The notes beneath the pieces are model-generated. The model was not told the DNA's origin, did no database searches, and worked only from the letters and a program-made list of their open reading frames with translations. Positions 7,267 through 15,589 of a stretch of 64,000 nt of DNA are shown piece after piece. Within the stretch, counting starts at the first letter, position 1. Each line of letters starts with the position of its first letter. Made by a program: the position numbers and the translations under genes. Where the stretch lies: NCBI RefSeq assembly GCF_012273515.2, contig NZ_CP050975.2:5766001-5830000 (forward strand), written 5' to 3'. This stretch comes from Streptomyces sp. RPA4-2 (GTDB taxonomy: Bacteria; Actinomycetota; Actinomycetes; Streptomycetales; Streptomycetaceae).

Positions 7267-8976
7267 TCAGCCGAGTCCGTGCACGTGCGCCCCCACCGAG
7301 TTCGACCACGCGTTGCCCGCCGCCGCGTCCCAGTTCGTCGACCAGGTCATCGCGCCGCGCAGGTCCGGATAGGTCTTGGAGGGCTTGAAGGAACCGCAGT
7401 TGGTGCCCTTCGCCAGGCAGTCCAGGGCGTTGTTGACGACGGTCGGGGAGACGTAGCCGCTGCCCGCGCCGCTCGTCGAGGCCGGCAGACCCAGGCCGAC
7501 CTGGGAGGGGGCGAGGCCGCCCTGCAGCTGGATGCAGGCGAGGGCGGTCAGGAAGTCGACGGAGCCCTGGGAGTACACCTTGCCGTCGCAGCCCAGCATC
7601 GAACCGCTGTTGTAGTACTGCATGTTGACGACCGTGAGGATGTCCTTGATGTTCAGGGCGGTCTGGAAGTAGGCGTTCGAGGTGGACTGCATGTCGATCG
7701 TCTGCGGGGCCATCGTGATGATCAGGGACGAGCCCGCCTTGGACGCCAGGGAGCGCAGCGCCTGCGTCATGTACGTCGCGTTGAGGCCGTTCTCCAGGTC
7801 GATGTCGACGCCGTCGAAGCCGTACGTCTGCATGAGGGAGTAGACGGAGTTGGCGAAGTTCGCCGCGGACGTCGGGTCGTTGATGGACACGGTGCCGTTC
7901 TGGCCGCCGATGGAGATGACGACCTTCTTGCCCGCGGCCTGCTTGGCCTTGATGTCCGCCTTGAACTGGTCGACCGTGTAGCCGCCGAGGCCGGCGGAGT
8001 CCAGGTTGAAGCTCACCGCGCCCGGTGTGCCGGTCGCGTCCGCGAAGGCCACCGCGATGATGTCGTACTGGGACTGGACGGCGGAGATCTTCTGGACCGT
8101 CGCGCCGTTGTTGAAGTTCTGCCAGTAGCCCGTGACGGCGTGCTTCGGCAGCGTGGTGCCCCCGCCGCCGCCCGAGGACGCGTTCGTCGTTCCCGTCACC
8201 GTCGCCGACTTCACCGACTCACCGGCCGAGTTGGTCGCCGTGACCTGGAAGGGGTACGAGGTGGACGCGGTCAGTCCGGTCACCGTCGCCGAGGTCCCGG
8301 TCACCGCCGTCACCTTCGTGCCGGACCGGTAGACGTTGTAACCCGTCGCGCCGGACACCGTGTTCCAGGTCAGGGAGACGGACGAGGAGGTGGTCGAGGA
8401 GACGGCCAGACCGGCGGGCGCCGCCGGGACCGTGGGGGCCGGGTCGCCGCCTCCGCCCCCGTCGGGACCGAAGACCGAGAGGTCGTCGGCGTAGTACGCG
8501 GCCTGCCCGTACCACCCGTGGGTGTAGACCGTCACCGAGGTCGTCGACCCGCCGGTGGTGAAAGTGGTGGACAGCTGCTTCCAGGAGGCGGAGTCCGGGG
8601 TCCAGGTCGACACGTCCGTGGTGCCCGTGCCGGTCACGCCGAGATAGGAGTACCCGCCCTGCACCCACGCGCTCAGCGTGTACGTCGAGTTGGGCTTGAC
8701 CGCGACGGACTGGGTGCACTGGGCGTTGTCCTGCCCGGCCGGCGTCGCCTTGAGCGCCGCCGAGCCGCCGTGCGCCGGTGAGGAGACCGTCGTACCGCTG
8801 CCCGCGGAACAGGTCCAGTTGCTCAGGCCCGACTCGTACCCGCCGTTCCTGGCGTTGTTGACGTCGGCGGCCTGGGCCTGGCCCGCCAGGCCGGTGAGGG
8901 AGAGGACGGAGGCGGTGACTGCGGTGGCGAGGCCGACCGCCCATCTCCGTGCGGGCATGCGTGTGACGCGGTCCAC
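7267..8976 (-). CDS. Secreted family 18 chitinase with N-terminal carbohydrate-binding and FnIII modules
   Basis: The GTG at 8976 is chosen because GGAGGA lies five bases upstream; the product is then 569 residues. A signal peptide ends near residue 36 (GQAQA/ADV). Residues about 37-175 resemble a CBM (galactose-binding-like fold), about 185-270 a fibronectin III module, and about 280-569 the GH18 barrel. The catalytic signature is DGVDIDLE, with the final Glu as acid/base, followed by the substrate strand MAPQTIDMQ and QYYNSG. The enzyme hydrolyses chitin outside the cell. A DasR operator sits in its promoter, so N-acetylglucosamine-responsive control is expected. Confidence 0.95.
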   Translation of the reverse strand: MDRVTRMPARRWAVGLATAVTASVLSLTGLAGQAQAADVNNARNGGYESGLSNWTCSAGSGTTVSSPAHGGSAALKATPAGQDNAQCTQSVAVKPNSTYTLSAWVQGGYSYLGVTGTGTTDVSTWTPDSASWKQLSTTFTTGGSTTSVTVYTHGWYGQAAYYADDLSVFGPDGGGGGDPAPTVPAAPAGLAVSSTTSSSVSLTWNTVSGATGYNVYRSGTKVTAVTGTSATVTGLTASTSYPFQVTATNSAGESVKSATVTGTTNASSGGGGGTTLPKHAVTGYWQNFNNGATVQKISAVQSQYDIIAVAFADATGTPGAVSFNLDSAGLGGYTVDQFKADIKAKQAAGKKVVISIGGQNGTVSINDPTSAANFANSVYSLMQTYGFDGVDIDLENGLNATYMTQALRSLASKAGSSLIITMAPQTIDMQSTSNAYFQTALNIKDILTVVNMQYYNSGSMLGCDGKVYSQGSVDFLTALACIQLQGGLAPSQVGLGLPASTSGAGSGYVSPTVVNNALDCLAKGTNCGSFKPSKTYPDLRGAMTWSTNWDAAAGNAWSNSVGAHVHGLG

Positions 8977-9044
8977 TGGGTCCTCCGGGGAGGTGGGGGA
9001 GGGATGGGGAGGGATACGGAACGGCGGCCACCGCTGGATTACAA

Positions 9045-9071
9045 GTTGGTCCAGACCAATCCTGTTGTCAA
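9045..9071 (-). promoter_or_regulatory. Chitinase promoter with DasR-responsive element (dre)
   Basis: TTGGTCCAGACCAA at 9046-9059 is a 14-bp near-perfect palindrome. It matches the known dre consensus (ACTGGTCTAGACCACT) bound by the GlcNAc-sensing repressor DasR. A TTGACA -35 box reads on the minus strand at 9071-9066, immediately upstream of the operator. The layout matches established Streptomyces chitinase promoters, about 70 bases before the coding start. Confidence 0.88.
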
Positions 9072-9248
9072 GACCTCGGGGAACGGCCGGAAATCCCAAC
9101 CCCTTTGCGGCGCGGGCGACTTGTCGCGTATTCGCCTTACTCTCCGTTGATCATGCCCGCACCTTCCGTGAGATGATCTGGCGGATTCGGTGTTGAGCGG
9201 GCCATGCCGTGGATATGGTGCTGATGCGAGATGCGAGGGGACGTCACA

Positions 9249-9362
9249 GTGACGAACTGCGGCCAACTGTGGCGGTCCATGACGAAACAGGGGCGATCCG
9301 TGGCGGTGGTTGACCACCTCGCCGCGGCGAACGGGGTGTGTGCAGCGTGCCGACCGCGATAG
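9249..9362 (+). CDS. Possible small leader ORF (37 codons) ahead of the Tad locus
   Basis: A GTG at 9249 follows GAGGGGA with good spacing and opens 37 codons to a TAG at 9360-9362. The ORF overlaps the next gene's start by 25 bases in another frame. The peptide has four Cys near its ends and no recognisable family. The overlap would permit translational coupling, but codon evidence over so short a stretch is weak. Confidence 0.3.
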   Translation: MTNCGQLWRSMTKQGRSVAVVDHLAAANGVCAACRPR

Positions 9363-10222
9363 CCGTCACCAGTTCCGACCTGGTGCTGCCGCCGCACGAC
9401 CGGCAGACTCCGCCCGCGGTCGTCCAGCCCCTCGACACCCTCGAAGGCTCCCTCACGGGAATGCACGCGCTCATCGAGCAGCACGGGTACGTCATCGCGC
9501 TCTACCCGGCCTCGGTCGACGCGGCCGTGATCCGGCGCCTGCACACCGTCCGCTCCGTCCTGGAGAGCGACCGGATCGCGCTGCTCGGCATCGACCTGCC
9601 GCCACTCGGACTCGCCCTGCTCGCCCAGCAGTTGCGCCAGCTGTCCGGCTGCGACTTCAGTCCGGGCGTGCTCGCCTCCTCCGCCCGGCTGCTCGCCCAC
9701 TACATCTACGCCGGTGCCCTGCTCGGCTCGGTCGCCAAGCTCGACCGGGTGCCGGTGACCCTGAAGTCGCACGCCAAGTCATGGGTGCCCGGGGCGCAGT
9801 TCGCCGTGCTGGCCACTCCGCGGCCCCAGCTCGCGCGGATCGGTCAGGACGACATCGCCGGGCCCGAGTTCGGCACCCGGCTGCTCGTGGCCGCCGGGCA
9901 GCCGCCCTCGGACTGGGTCACGGCGACCCTCGCGCCCGCCTGGCGCGTGCAGGGCGTCGCGACCGTGCCGCTGCCGGAGGAGTCGGGGCGCTGGTGGGGC
10001 ACCACCAAGCTCGCCGAGTTCGCCGCCGGTCTGTACGACGTCTCCGTGCTCTACCAGCTCGTGTCGTCCGTCCGGCGGGAGGAGTGCCACTGGTGCGGAC
10101 TCGAACTCATCGGTGACCGCTGCGGGTTCTGTGCCGCGCCGCTGCCACCGCCCTCGGAGCTTCCGGCCGCCGCGGTGCGGGCATCCTCTCCAGTGCGTGC
10201 CCTGCCCCGGGGCATGACATAA
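9338..10222 (+). CDS. Uncharacterised protein at the head of the Tad pilus locus, with C-terminal zinc-ribbon-like Cys cluster
   Basis: This 294-residue protein starts with GTG 9338 (a second GTG at 9347 is possible). It has no signal peptide and no membrane segment. Residues about 30-120 look helical. Near the C-terminus there is CHWCG...CGFC, two CxxC-type knuckles that could hold zinc. It lies 213 bases upstream of the CpaB gene in the same direction, and its position suggests a pilus-associated or regulatory role. I do not recognise a named family. Confidence 0.7.
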   Translation: MCSVPTAIAVTSSDLVLPPHDRQTPPAVVQPLDTLEGSLTGMHALIEQHGYVIALYPASVDAAVIRRLHTVRSVLESDRIALLGIDLPPLGLALLAQQLRQLSGCDFSPGVLASSARLLAHYIYAGALLGSVAKLDRVPVTLKSHAKSWVPGAQFAVLATPRPQLARIGQDDIAGPEFGTRLLVAAGQPPSDWVTATLAPAWRVQGVATVPLPEESGRWWGTTKLAEFAAGLYDVSVLYQLVSSVRREECHWCGLELIGDRCGFCAAPLPPPSELPAAAVRASSPVRALPRGMT

Positions 10223-10435
10223 GCCGCATAGGTCACATCGGTCGCGCCGGCCGCGCGGATCCAGGCTCACGGCTCCGCAGCACCACCGCTCATCAGCACC
10301 CCCGCTCACAGCACCACAGCTCCGAAGCATCAGGGCTCCACGGCTCCACAGCGACATCTCAACCGCACCTGAACAGCACCAGGCACGACCGCTCGACCCC
10401 GCCGTCCCCGCCCCACGATCGAGGTTGTCCGCGTC

Positions 10436-11149
10436 ATGAACTCACGCCAGCGCCGCGGCGTCATCCTGCTGGTCCTCTCGGTCCTGTGCGCCCTGGGCGC
10501 CTTCGCCGGAGTGCTCTCGGTGATCCGCGACGTGAACTCCAAGGTCGGCCCGGAGGTCTCGGCGTACCGCCTGAAGGACGACATCGCGCCCTACAAGGAA
10601 CTGACGGCCGACCAGTTCCAGAAGATCTCGATGCCCGAGCGCTGGCTGTCCTCCACGGCCGTCACCGACCTCTCCCGGATCCGCGGGAAGATCGCCGTCA
10701 CCAAGCTGGAGAAGGGCTCCCTGCTCCAGAGCGACATGATCGTGGACCGGCCCGCGCTGGAGGCCGGCCAGCAGGAGATCGCCATCATGATCGACGCCGC
10801 GACCGGTGTGGCCGGAAAGATCGACCCGGGAGCGCGGGTCAACATCTACGCCACCTTCAAGGCCGAGAACGACAAGCAGAAGGACCAGTCCAAGGTCATC
10901 GTGGCGAACGCGCGCGTCATCGACGTCGGCAGACTCACCGCCCTCGACCCCGGCCAGTCCAGCGCCGAACGCAGCCGCACCGCCACCCAGGCCGTCCCCA
11001 TCACCTTCGCGCTCGACACCGCCGACGCCCAACGAGTCGCGTACGCCGAGTCCTTCGCGACCCACGTCCGGCTCGCCCTGGTCGCGGGCGGCTCCGACAC
11101 CACCGTCGCCCCCGGCGAGCGTACGTACACCCTCGACCAGGACAAGTAG
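10436..11149 (+). CDS. cpaB: CpaB/RcpC-type Flp pilus assembly protein (SAF domain)
   Basis: The 237-residue product has one N-terminal membrane segment (GVILLVLSVLCALGAFAGVL). A SAF-like domain with APYKELTADQF and the block ITKLEKGSLL-type follows, then a beta-rich domain typical of CpaB/RcpC. In Tad systems this envelope protein supports assembly or stability of the Flp pilus. The stop codon overlaps an AGGAGG that serves the following 10-codon minicistron. The preceding 213 bases are repetitive CAGCACC-like sequence without a gene. Confidence 0.85.
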   Translation: MNSRQRRGVILLVLSVLCALGAFAGVLSVIRDVNSKVGPEVSAYRLKDDIAPYKELTADQFQKISMPERWLSSTAVTDLSRIRGKIAVTKLEKGSLLQSDMIVDRPALEAGQQEIAIMIDAATGVAGKIDPGARVNIYATFKAENDKQKDQSKVIVANARVIDVGRLTALDPGQSSAERSRTATQAVPITFALDTADAQRVAYAESFATHVRLALVAGGSDTTVAPGERTYTLDQDK

Positions 11150-11159
11150 GAGGCCGCGC

Positions 11160-11192
11160 ATGAGGTCCACGCCCCCGGGGCCGTGCCGATGA
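11160..11192 (+). CDS. Ten-codon minicistron coupling cpaB to the TadZ gene
   Basis: AGGAGG at 11148-11153 is followed after six bases by ATG 11160 and ten codons (MRSTPPGPCR). The TGA at 11190-11192 overlaps the ATG of the next gene as ATGA. The downstream ATG has no good ribosome-binding site of its own, so ribosomes ending here could re-initiate there. This is read from sequence only. Confidence 0.4.
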   Translation: MRSTPPGPCR

Positions 11193-12805
11193 CCATCCGT
11201 ATCCTCCCGGCCGTCGGCGACATCGACTCCGCCCGAGCACTCACCACCCTGCTCAGCCAGCTCGCCGACGCCGAACCCGCCCCACCCGTCGCCGACTCCA
11301 CCGCCCTCCTCGACACCCTCGCCCGGCTCGCGGCGGAGTCGCTCGACGAGCTGCCCGAGGTCGTCCTCGTCCACGAACGCATCGGTCCCGTCCCGGCGTT
11401 GGACCTCATCCGCGATCTGGTGCTGCGCTTCCCCGCGGTCGGCGTCGTCCTCATCACGGCCGACCCCGGCACCGGCGTCCTCACCGCCGCCATGGACTCC
11501 GGGGCGCGCGGCATCATCGGCCTGCCGCTCGGCTACGACGCCCTCGCCGAACGGGTCCAGGCCGCGGCCGGATGGTCGCTCGGCATGCGGCGCCACCTCG
11601 GCAGCGGTACGCCCGAGCTGTACACGGGCCCCGGCGGCACCGTCGTCACGGTCACCGGCGCGAAGGGCGGCGTCGGCACGACCGTGACAGCGGTCCAGAT
11701 CGCCCTGGCGTCGAAGGCGTCGGGGCGGGACGTGGCCCTGGTGGACCTCGACCTCCAGTCCGGCGACGTCGCCTCGTACCTGGACGTGCAGTTCCGCCGG
11801 TCGGTCGCCGACCTCGCCGGGATCAGTGACATCAACCCGCGGGTCCTCCAGGACGCCGTCTACCTCCACGACAGCGGCGTCGGCCTGCTGCTCGCCCCGG
11901 CCGAGGGCGAGCGCGGCGAGGAGGTCACGGACCGGGTGACGCGCCAGGTGCTGTCGGTCCTGCGCTCCCGCCACGACGTCGTGATCGTCGACTGCGGCTC
12001 CCAGATGAACTCCGCGACCGCGGCGGCCGTGGAGATGGCCGACCAGGCGCTGCTCCTCGTCACCCCGGACGTCGTGGCCGTCCGCGCCGCCAAACGCATG
12101 GTCCGTATGTGGGACCGCCTCCAGATCCGCAAGGCGGAGGAGACGACCACGGTCGTCAACCGGTTCGCCCGCGGTACGGAGATCCAGCCCTCCCTGGTCC
12201 AACGCGTCACCGGCACCAAAGTCGCGAGCGCGGCGGTCCCCGCCGCCTTCAAGGAGCTCCAGTCCGTCGTGGACGCGGGCCGCCTCCAGGACCTGGACGC
12301 CCGCTCCACCGTCAAACAGGCGCTGTGGTCACTGGCGGCGGAACTGGGACTGGTGGTCGCCCAGGAGGGCGGGGGCGGCGGCCGGCGCCGCAAGGCCTCC
12401 CCGGACCGGGGGACGTCGGCGCTGCGCAGGAGGGGCGGCGACCGGGGCGCGGTGACCCTGGAGTTCGCCGGCATGTTCCCGATCCTGCTGGTCGTGATGA
12501 CGATCCTGTGGCAGTGCGTGCTGTACGGCTACTCGTACTCGCTGGCCGGGAACGCGGCGGACGAGGCGGCGCGCGCGGCCACGGCGGCCTACGCGGTCGA
12601 CGGTGACGTCGGCGGCGCGTGCCGGACGGCGGGCAGCAGGCATCTGCCGGGCTCCTGGAGCGACGCGGGCATCGGCTGCGCTCCGGCGGGCTCGGTGATG
12701 AGGGCCACCGTCGACGTCGACGTCCCGCTCTTCTTCCCGGGCTTCGACGCGGGGTGGCACGTGCGAGGGACGGCGGGCGCGGCGCTGGAGGGGGACGTCG
12801 GATGA
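11189..12805 (+). CDS. TadZ/CpaE-like ATPase fused to a TadE-like pseudopilin
   Basis: From ATG 11189 (or GTG 11183) the product has 538 residues. Residues 1-130 form a receiver-like domain without phospho-acceptor pattern. About 145-395 is the MinD/ParA-type ATPase with deviant Walker A GAKGGVGTT (K159) and VALVDLDLQSGD, as in TadZ/CpaE proteins that place the pilus machine. After a Gly/Arg linker comes RGAVTLEFAGMFPILLVV, a class III prepilin motif with cleavage expected between G420 and A421 and Glu at +5. A 118-residue TadE-like pseudopilin follows. Normally these are two genes. The 3' end overlaps the next TadE-like gene by ATGA. Confidence 0.88.
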   Translation: MTIRILPAVGDIDSARALTTLLSQLADAEPAPPVADSTALLDTLARLAAESLDELPEVVLVHERIGPVPALDLIRDLVLRFPAVGVVLITADPGTGVLTAAMDSGARGIIGLPLGYDALAERVQAAAGWSLGMRRHLGSGTPELYTGPGGTVVTVTGAKGGVGTTVTAVQIALASKASGRDVALVDLDLQSGDVASYLDVQFRRSVADLAGISDINPRVLQDAVYLHDSGVGLLLAPAEGERGEEVTDRVTRQVLSVLRSRHDVVIVDCGSQMNSATAAAVEMADQALLLVTPDVVAVRAAKRMVRMWDRLQIRKAEETTTVVNRFARGTEIQPSLVQRVTGTKVASAAVPAAFKELQSVVDAGRLQDLDARSTVKQALWSLAAELGLVVAQEGGGGGRRRKASPDRGTSALRRRGGDRGAVTLEFAGMFPILLVVMTILWQCVLYGYSYSLAGNAADEAARAATAAYAVDGDVGGACRTAGSRHLPGSWSDAGIGCAPAGSVMRATVDVDVPLFFPGFDAGWHVRGTAGAALEGDVG

Positions 12806-13209
12806 CGGCCCTCGTGGAACCGACGCGGACGCGGAAGCGGTGGCCCGGGCCGAAGCGGCGGCCGCGGCGTCGCCTCCGGGACGACCGGGGCGTCTCCATG
12901 CTGGAGTTCGCCGGATTCCTGCCCATCCTGCTGGTCATCGGAATGGCCACCATCCAGCTCGGCCTCATCGGATACGGGATCAACCAGGCCGGTTCCGGCG
13001 CGCGAGCCGCCGCCCGGGTCGCCTCCCAGGGCGGCGACGGCGGGGCGGCGGGACAGGCCGCGGTGAGCGGATGGCTGGACCCGCGCGTCGACCCCGCACC
13101 GGGCCCCGACCTCACCACCGCCACCGTCACCGTCCAGGTCCCCGGGGTCATCCCCCTCTTCGGCCCCTACACCGTCACCCGCCGCGCCACCATGCCCACC
13201 GACGACTGA
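12802..13209 (+). CDS. TadE-like pseudopilin
   Basis: ATG 12802 overlaps the preceding stop (ATGA) and follows GGAGGGGG. The 135-residue product has a 28-residue basic leader ending in DDRG, then VSMLEFAGFLPILLVIGMATI. Cleavage is expected after the Gly with Glu at +5, followed by the hydrophobic pilin helix. Minor pilins of this kind help initiate or tip the Flp fibre. It closely resembles the C-terminal module of the preceding fusion protein, so the two are paralogues. Confidence 0.85.
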   Translation: MTALVEPTRTRKRWPGPKRRPRRRLRDDRGVSMLEFAGFLPILLVIGMATIQLGLIGYGINQAGSGARAAARVASQGGDGGAAGQAAVSGWLDPRVDPAPGPDLTTATVTVQVPGVIPLFGPYTVTRRATMPTDD

Positions 13210-13240
13210 ACCCCACGACTGAACCCCACGACTGAACCCA
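13203..13240 (+). repeat. 13-bp tandem repeat placing a TGA in all three frames
   Basis: The unit CGACTGAACCCCA occurs at 13203, 13216 and 13229 (the last copy is one base short). Because the period is 13, its TGA triplets at 13207, 13220 and 13233 fall in three different frames. The first is the real stop of the TadE-like gene. The array lies between that gene and tadA. Confidence 0.8.
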
Positions 13241-13265
13241 CGACCGCCCGGGAGGAGCCGAACCC

Positions 13266-14606
13266 ATGAGCCTGCGATCCCGACTGGCCACCCCCGACGA
13301 GGGAGGCCCCGCCCGCGAGGACGGACACCTCGTCGCCGTCTACCGCGCCAAGCTCCTCGAGGAGATCGACCTCGCCGAGATGTCGAGCCTGGCGGCGGCC
13401 GAACGACGGGTGCGCCTGGAGCGCGTACTCGGCCACATCATCAGCCGCGAAGGCCCCGTCCTCTCCTCCGCCGAACGCTCCCAGCTGATCCGCCGGGTCG
13501 TCGACGAGGCCCTCGGACTCGGCGTCCTCGAACCCCTGCTCGCCGACGCGTCGATCACCGAGATCATGGTCAACGGCCCGGACTCGATCTTCGTGGAGCG
13601 GGCGGGCCGGGTCGAACAGCTCCCGCTCCGCTTCGCCTCCACCGAACAGCTCATGCAGACCATCGAACGCATCGTCTCCACGGTCAACCGCCGCGTCGAC
13701 GAGTCCAACCCGATGGTCGACGCCCGCCTCCCCACCGGCGAACGCGTCAACGTCATCATCCCGCCGCTCGCCCTCACCGGCCCCACGCTCACCATCCGCC
13801 GCTTCCCCCGCGCCTACACCCTGCCCGAGCTCATCGGCCTCGGCTCGCTCGACGAGCAGATGCTGATGCTCCTCGCCGCGTTCGTACGCGCCCGCTTCAA
13901 CCTGATCGTCAGCGGCGGCACGGGCAGCGGGAAGACCACCCTCCTCAACGCGCTCTCCGGACTCATCCCGTCCCACGAACGCATCATCACCATCGAGGAC
14001 TCCGCCGAGCTCCAGCTCCAGCAGGAACACGTCATCCGCCTGGAGTCCCGGCCCCCGAACGTCGAGGGCAAGGGCCAGATCACCATCCGCGACCTGGTCC
14101 GCAACTCCCTGCGCATGCGCCCCGACCGCATCATCGTCGGTGAGGTCCGCGGCGGGGAGACCCTCGACATGCTGCAGGCCATGTCGACCGGCCACGACGG
14201 CTCGCTCGCGACGGTCCACGCGAACTCCGCGGAGGACGCCCTCATGCGGCTCCAGACCCTCGGCTCGATGTCCGAGGTCCTGATCCCCTTCGAGGCGCTG
14301 AAGGACCAGATCAACTCGGCCGTCGACGTGGTCGTCCAGCTGTCCCGGCACGCCGACGGCTCCCGCAGGATCACCGAGATCGCCCTGCTGGTCTCGCACG
14401 GCCGTGAACAGTTCCGGGTCGTCCCCGTCACCCGTTTCGTCCCGCGCCCCGTCGGCCCCGACCGTGTCGTCCACGGCCGCTTCGAGCACCTTCCGCTGCC
14501 CCGTCCGGTCGCCGAGAAGCTGTACGTCGCCAACGAGCCGCTGCCGCCCGCCTTCGGCGTCGTCGAGGTCCTGGACGCGCTCGACCCCAGGCAGGCCATC
14601 GGATGA
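13266..14606 (+). CDS. tadA: TadA/CpaF secretion ATPase
   Basis: The 446-residue protein is the hexameric motor of the Tad pilus, on the cytoplasmic face of the membrane. The N-terminal domain contains ITEIMVNGPDSIFVERAGR. The ATPase core shows Walker A SGGTGSGKTTLLNAL (K223), an Asp box EDSAELQLQQEH, Walker B DRIIVGEVRGGETLDMLQAM and the His box STGHDGSLATVHAN. All key residues are intact. GGGAGGAG precedes the ATG. It is followed 25 bases later by tadB. Confidence 0.95.
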   Translation: MSLRSRLATPDEGGPAREDGHLVAVYRAKLLEEIDLAEMSSLAAAERRVRLERVLGHIISREGPVLSSAERSQLIRRVVDEALGLGVLEPLLADASITEIMVNGPDSIFVERAGRVEQLPLRFASTEQLMQTIERIVSTVNRRVDESNPMVDARLPTGERVNVIIPPLALTGPTLTIRRFPRAYTLPELIGLGSLDEQMLMLLAAFVRARFNLIVSGGTGSGKTTLLNALSGLIPSHERIITIEDSAELQLQQEHVIRLESRPPNVEGKGQITIRDLVRNSLRMRPDRIIVGEVRGGETLDMLQAMSTGHDGSLATVHANSAEDALMRLQTLGSMSEVLIPFEALKDQINSAVDVVVQLSRHADGSRRITEIALLVSHGREQFRVVPVTRFVPRPVGPDRVVHGRFEHLPLPRPVAEKLYVANEPLPPAFGVVEVLDALDPRQAIG

Positions 14607-14631
14607 CCCCCACGACCGAGAGGAGCGAGCC

Positions 14632-15573
14632 GTGAACAACCCCGCCGTCCTGGCCCTCGGCGCCACCGTCCTGTGCGGCACCCTCGCCGTCGCGGGCGTG
14701 CACACGTACGCCTCCGGGCGCGCCCAGCGCCAGGCCCTCGTGGACCGCCTCGCCGGCGGCGGCCCGCTGCGCACGGCCGCCGGCCGCGTACGCCGCTTCG
14801 CCGCCGTCGACCGCCGGCTGCGCCGCACCCGTCTCGGCCGCACCATCCACCTGCGTCTGTCGGCGACGGGCCTCGACGTGACGGCGGGCGAGTTCGCCAC
14901 CTACGTCACCGCCGTCGTCGTCGCGCTGTGGCTGATCGCCGCCTCGACGCTGGCCCCCTTCTTCGGCCCGATCGCCGCCCTGGTCGGGGTGTGGAGCGCG
15001 GTCATATTCCTCAACTGGCAGCGACAGAAACGCATCGAGGCCTTCATCGGTCAACTCCCCGACGTGGCGAGGCTGCTGGCCAACGCGACCGCCGCCGGCC
15101 TTGCCATGCGGACCGCGCTGGCGATGGCCGCGGAGGAGCTGGAGAACCCGGCGGGCGAGGAACTCGCCCACGTGGCAGACCAGTTGATGATGGGGCGCAC
15201 CATCGACGACGCCCTCGGCGAGCTCTCCGAGCGGCTCCCCTCCCGCGAACTGATCGTCCTGGTCACCACACTCGTCCTCGCCAACAAGGCGGGCGGCTCG
15301 GTCGTCAGCTCCCTGCGCAACCTCACCCAGACCCTGGAGGACCGCAAGGAGACCCGCCGCGAGGTCCGCACGATGCTCTCCGAGGTCAACGCGACGGCCT
15401 TCACGGTCCCGCTGCTCGGCCTCGGCTCGCTGCTCCTGATCAACTCCTCGAACGCGGGCGCGCTCGCCCGCGTCACGGGCTCCGGCCTCGGCCAGGCCCT
15501 CGTCCTGATCTCGCTGGGCCTGTACACCGTCGGCTTCTTCGTCATCCGCCGCCTCGGCAAGATCGAAGTCTGA
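14632..15573 (+). CDS. tadB: TadB inner-membrane pilus assembly protein
   Basis: GTG 14632 follows GAGAGGAGCG and gives 313 residues. The type II/IV secretion GspF-like domain is seen around QLPDVARLLANATAAGLAMRTALAMAAEELENPAGEE, with conserved LPSRELIVLVTTLVLANKAGG. Four membrane segments are predicted: one at the N-terminus, one near residue 90-115 and two at the C-terminus. TadB and TadC form the platform through which TadA energy drives Flp subunits outward. Confidence 0.92.
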   Translation: MNNPAVLALGATVLCGTLAVAGVHTYASGRAQRQALVDRLAGGGPLRTAAGRVRRFAAVDRRLRRTRLGRTIHLRLSATGLDVTAGEFATYVTAVVVALWLIAASTLAPFFGPIAALVGVWSAVIFLNWQRQKRIEAFIGQLPDVARLLANATAAGLAMRTALAMAAEELENPAGEELAHVADQLMMGRTIDDALGELSERLPSRELIVLVTTLVLANKAGGSVVSSLRNLTQTLEDRKETRREVRTMLSEVNATAFTVPLLGLGSLLLINSSNAGALARVTGSGLGQALVLISLGLYTVGFFVIRRLGKIEV

Positions 15574-15589
15574 GGAAGGAGGGATCACG

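Noticed and set aside
6812-7388. Overlapping plus-strand frames upstream of the chitinase end
   Set aside because: They share no consistent codon bias, have no good start and cross the chitinase 3' end.
7252-8781. 509-codon plus-strand frame opposite the chitinase
   Set aside because: The chitinase frame has a signal peptide, FnIII and GH18 motifs; the plus frame has only Arg/Gly/Val-rich composition.
10442-12202. 586-codon minus-strand frame across cpaB and the TadZ gene
   Set aside because: It is the antisense shadow of high-GC coding sequence; the product is Gly/Asp/Val/Arg repeat-like, whereas the plus strand has clear Walker and SAF motifs.
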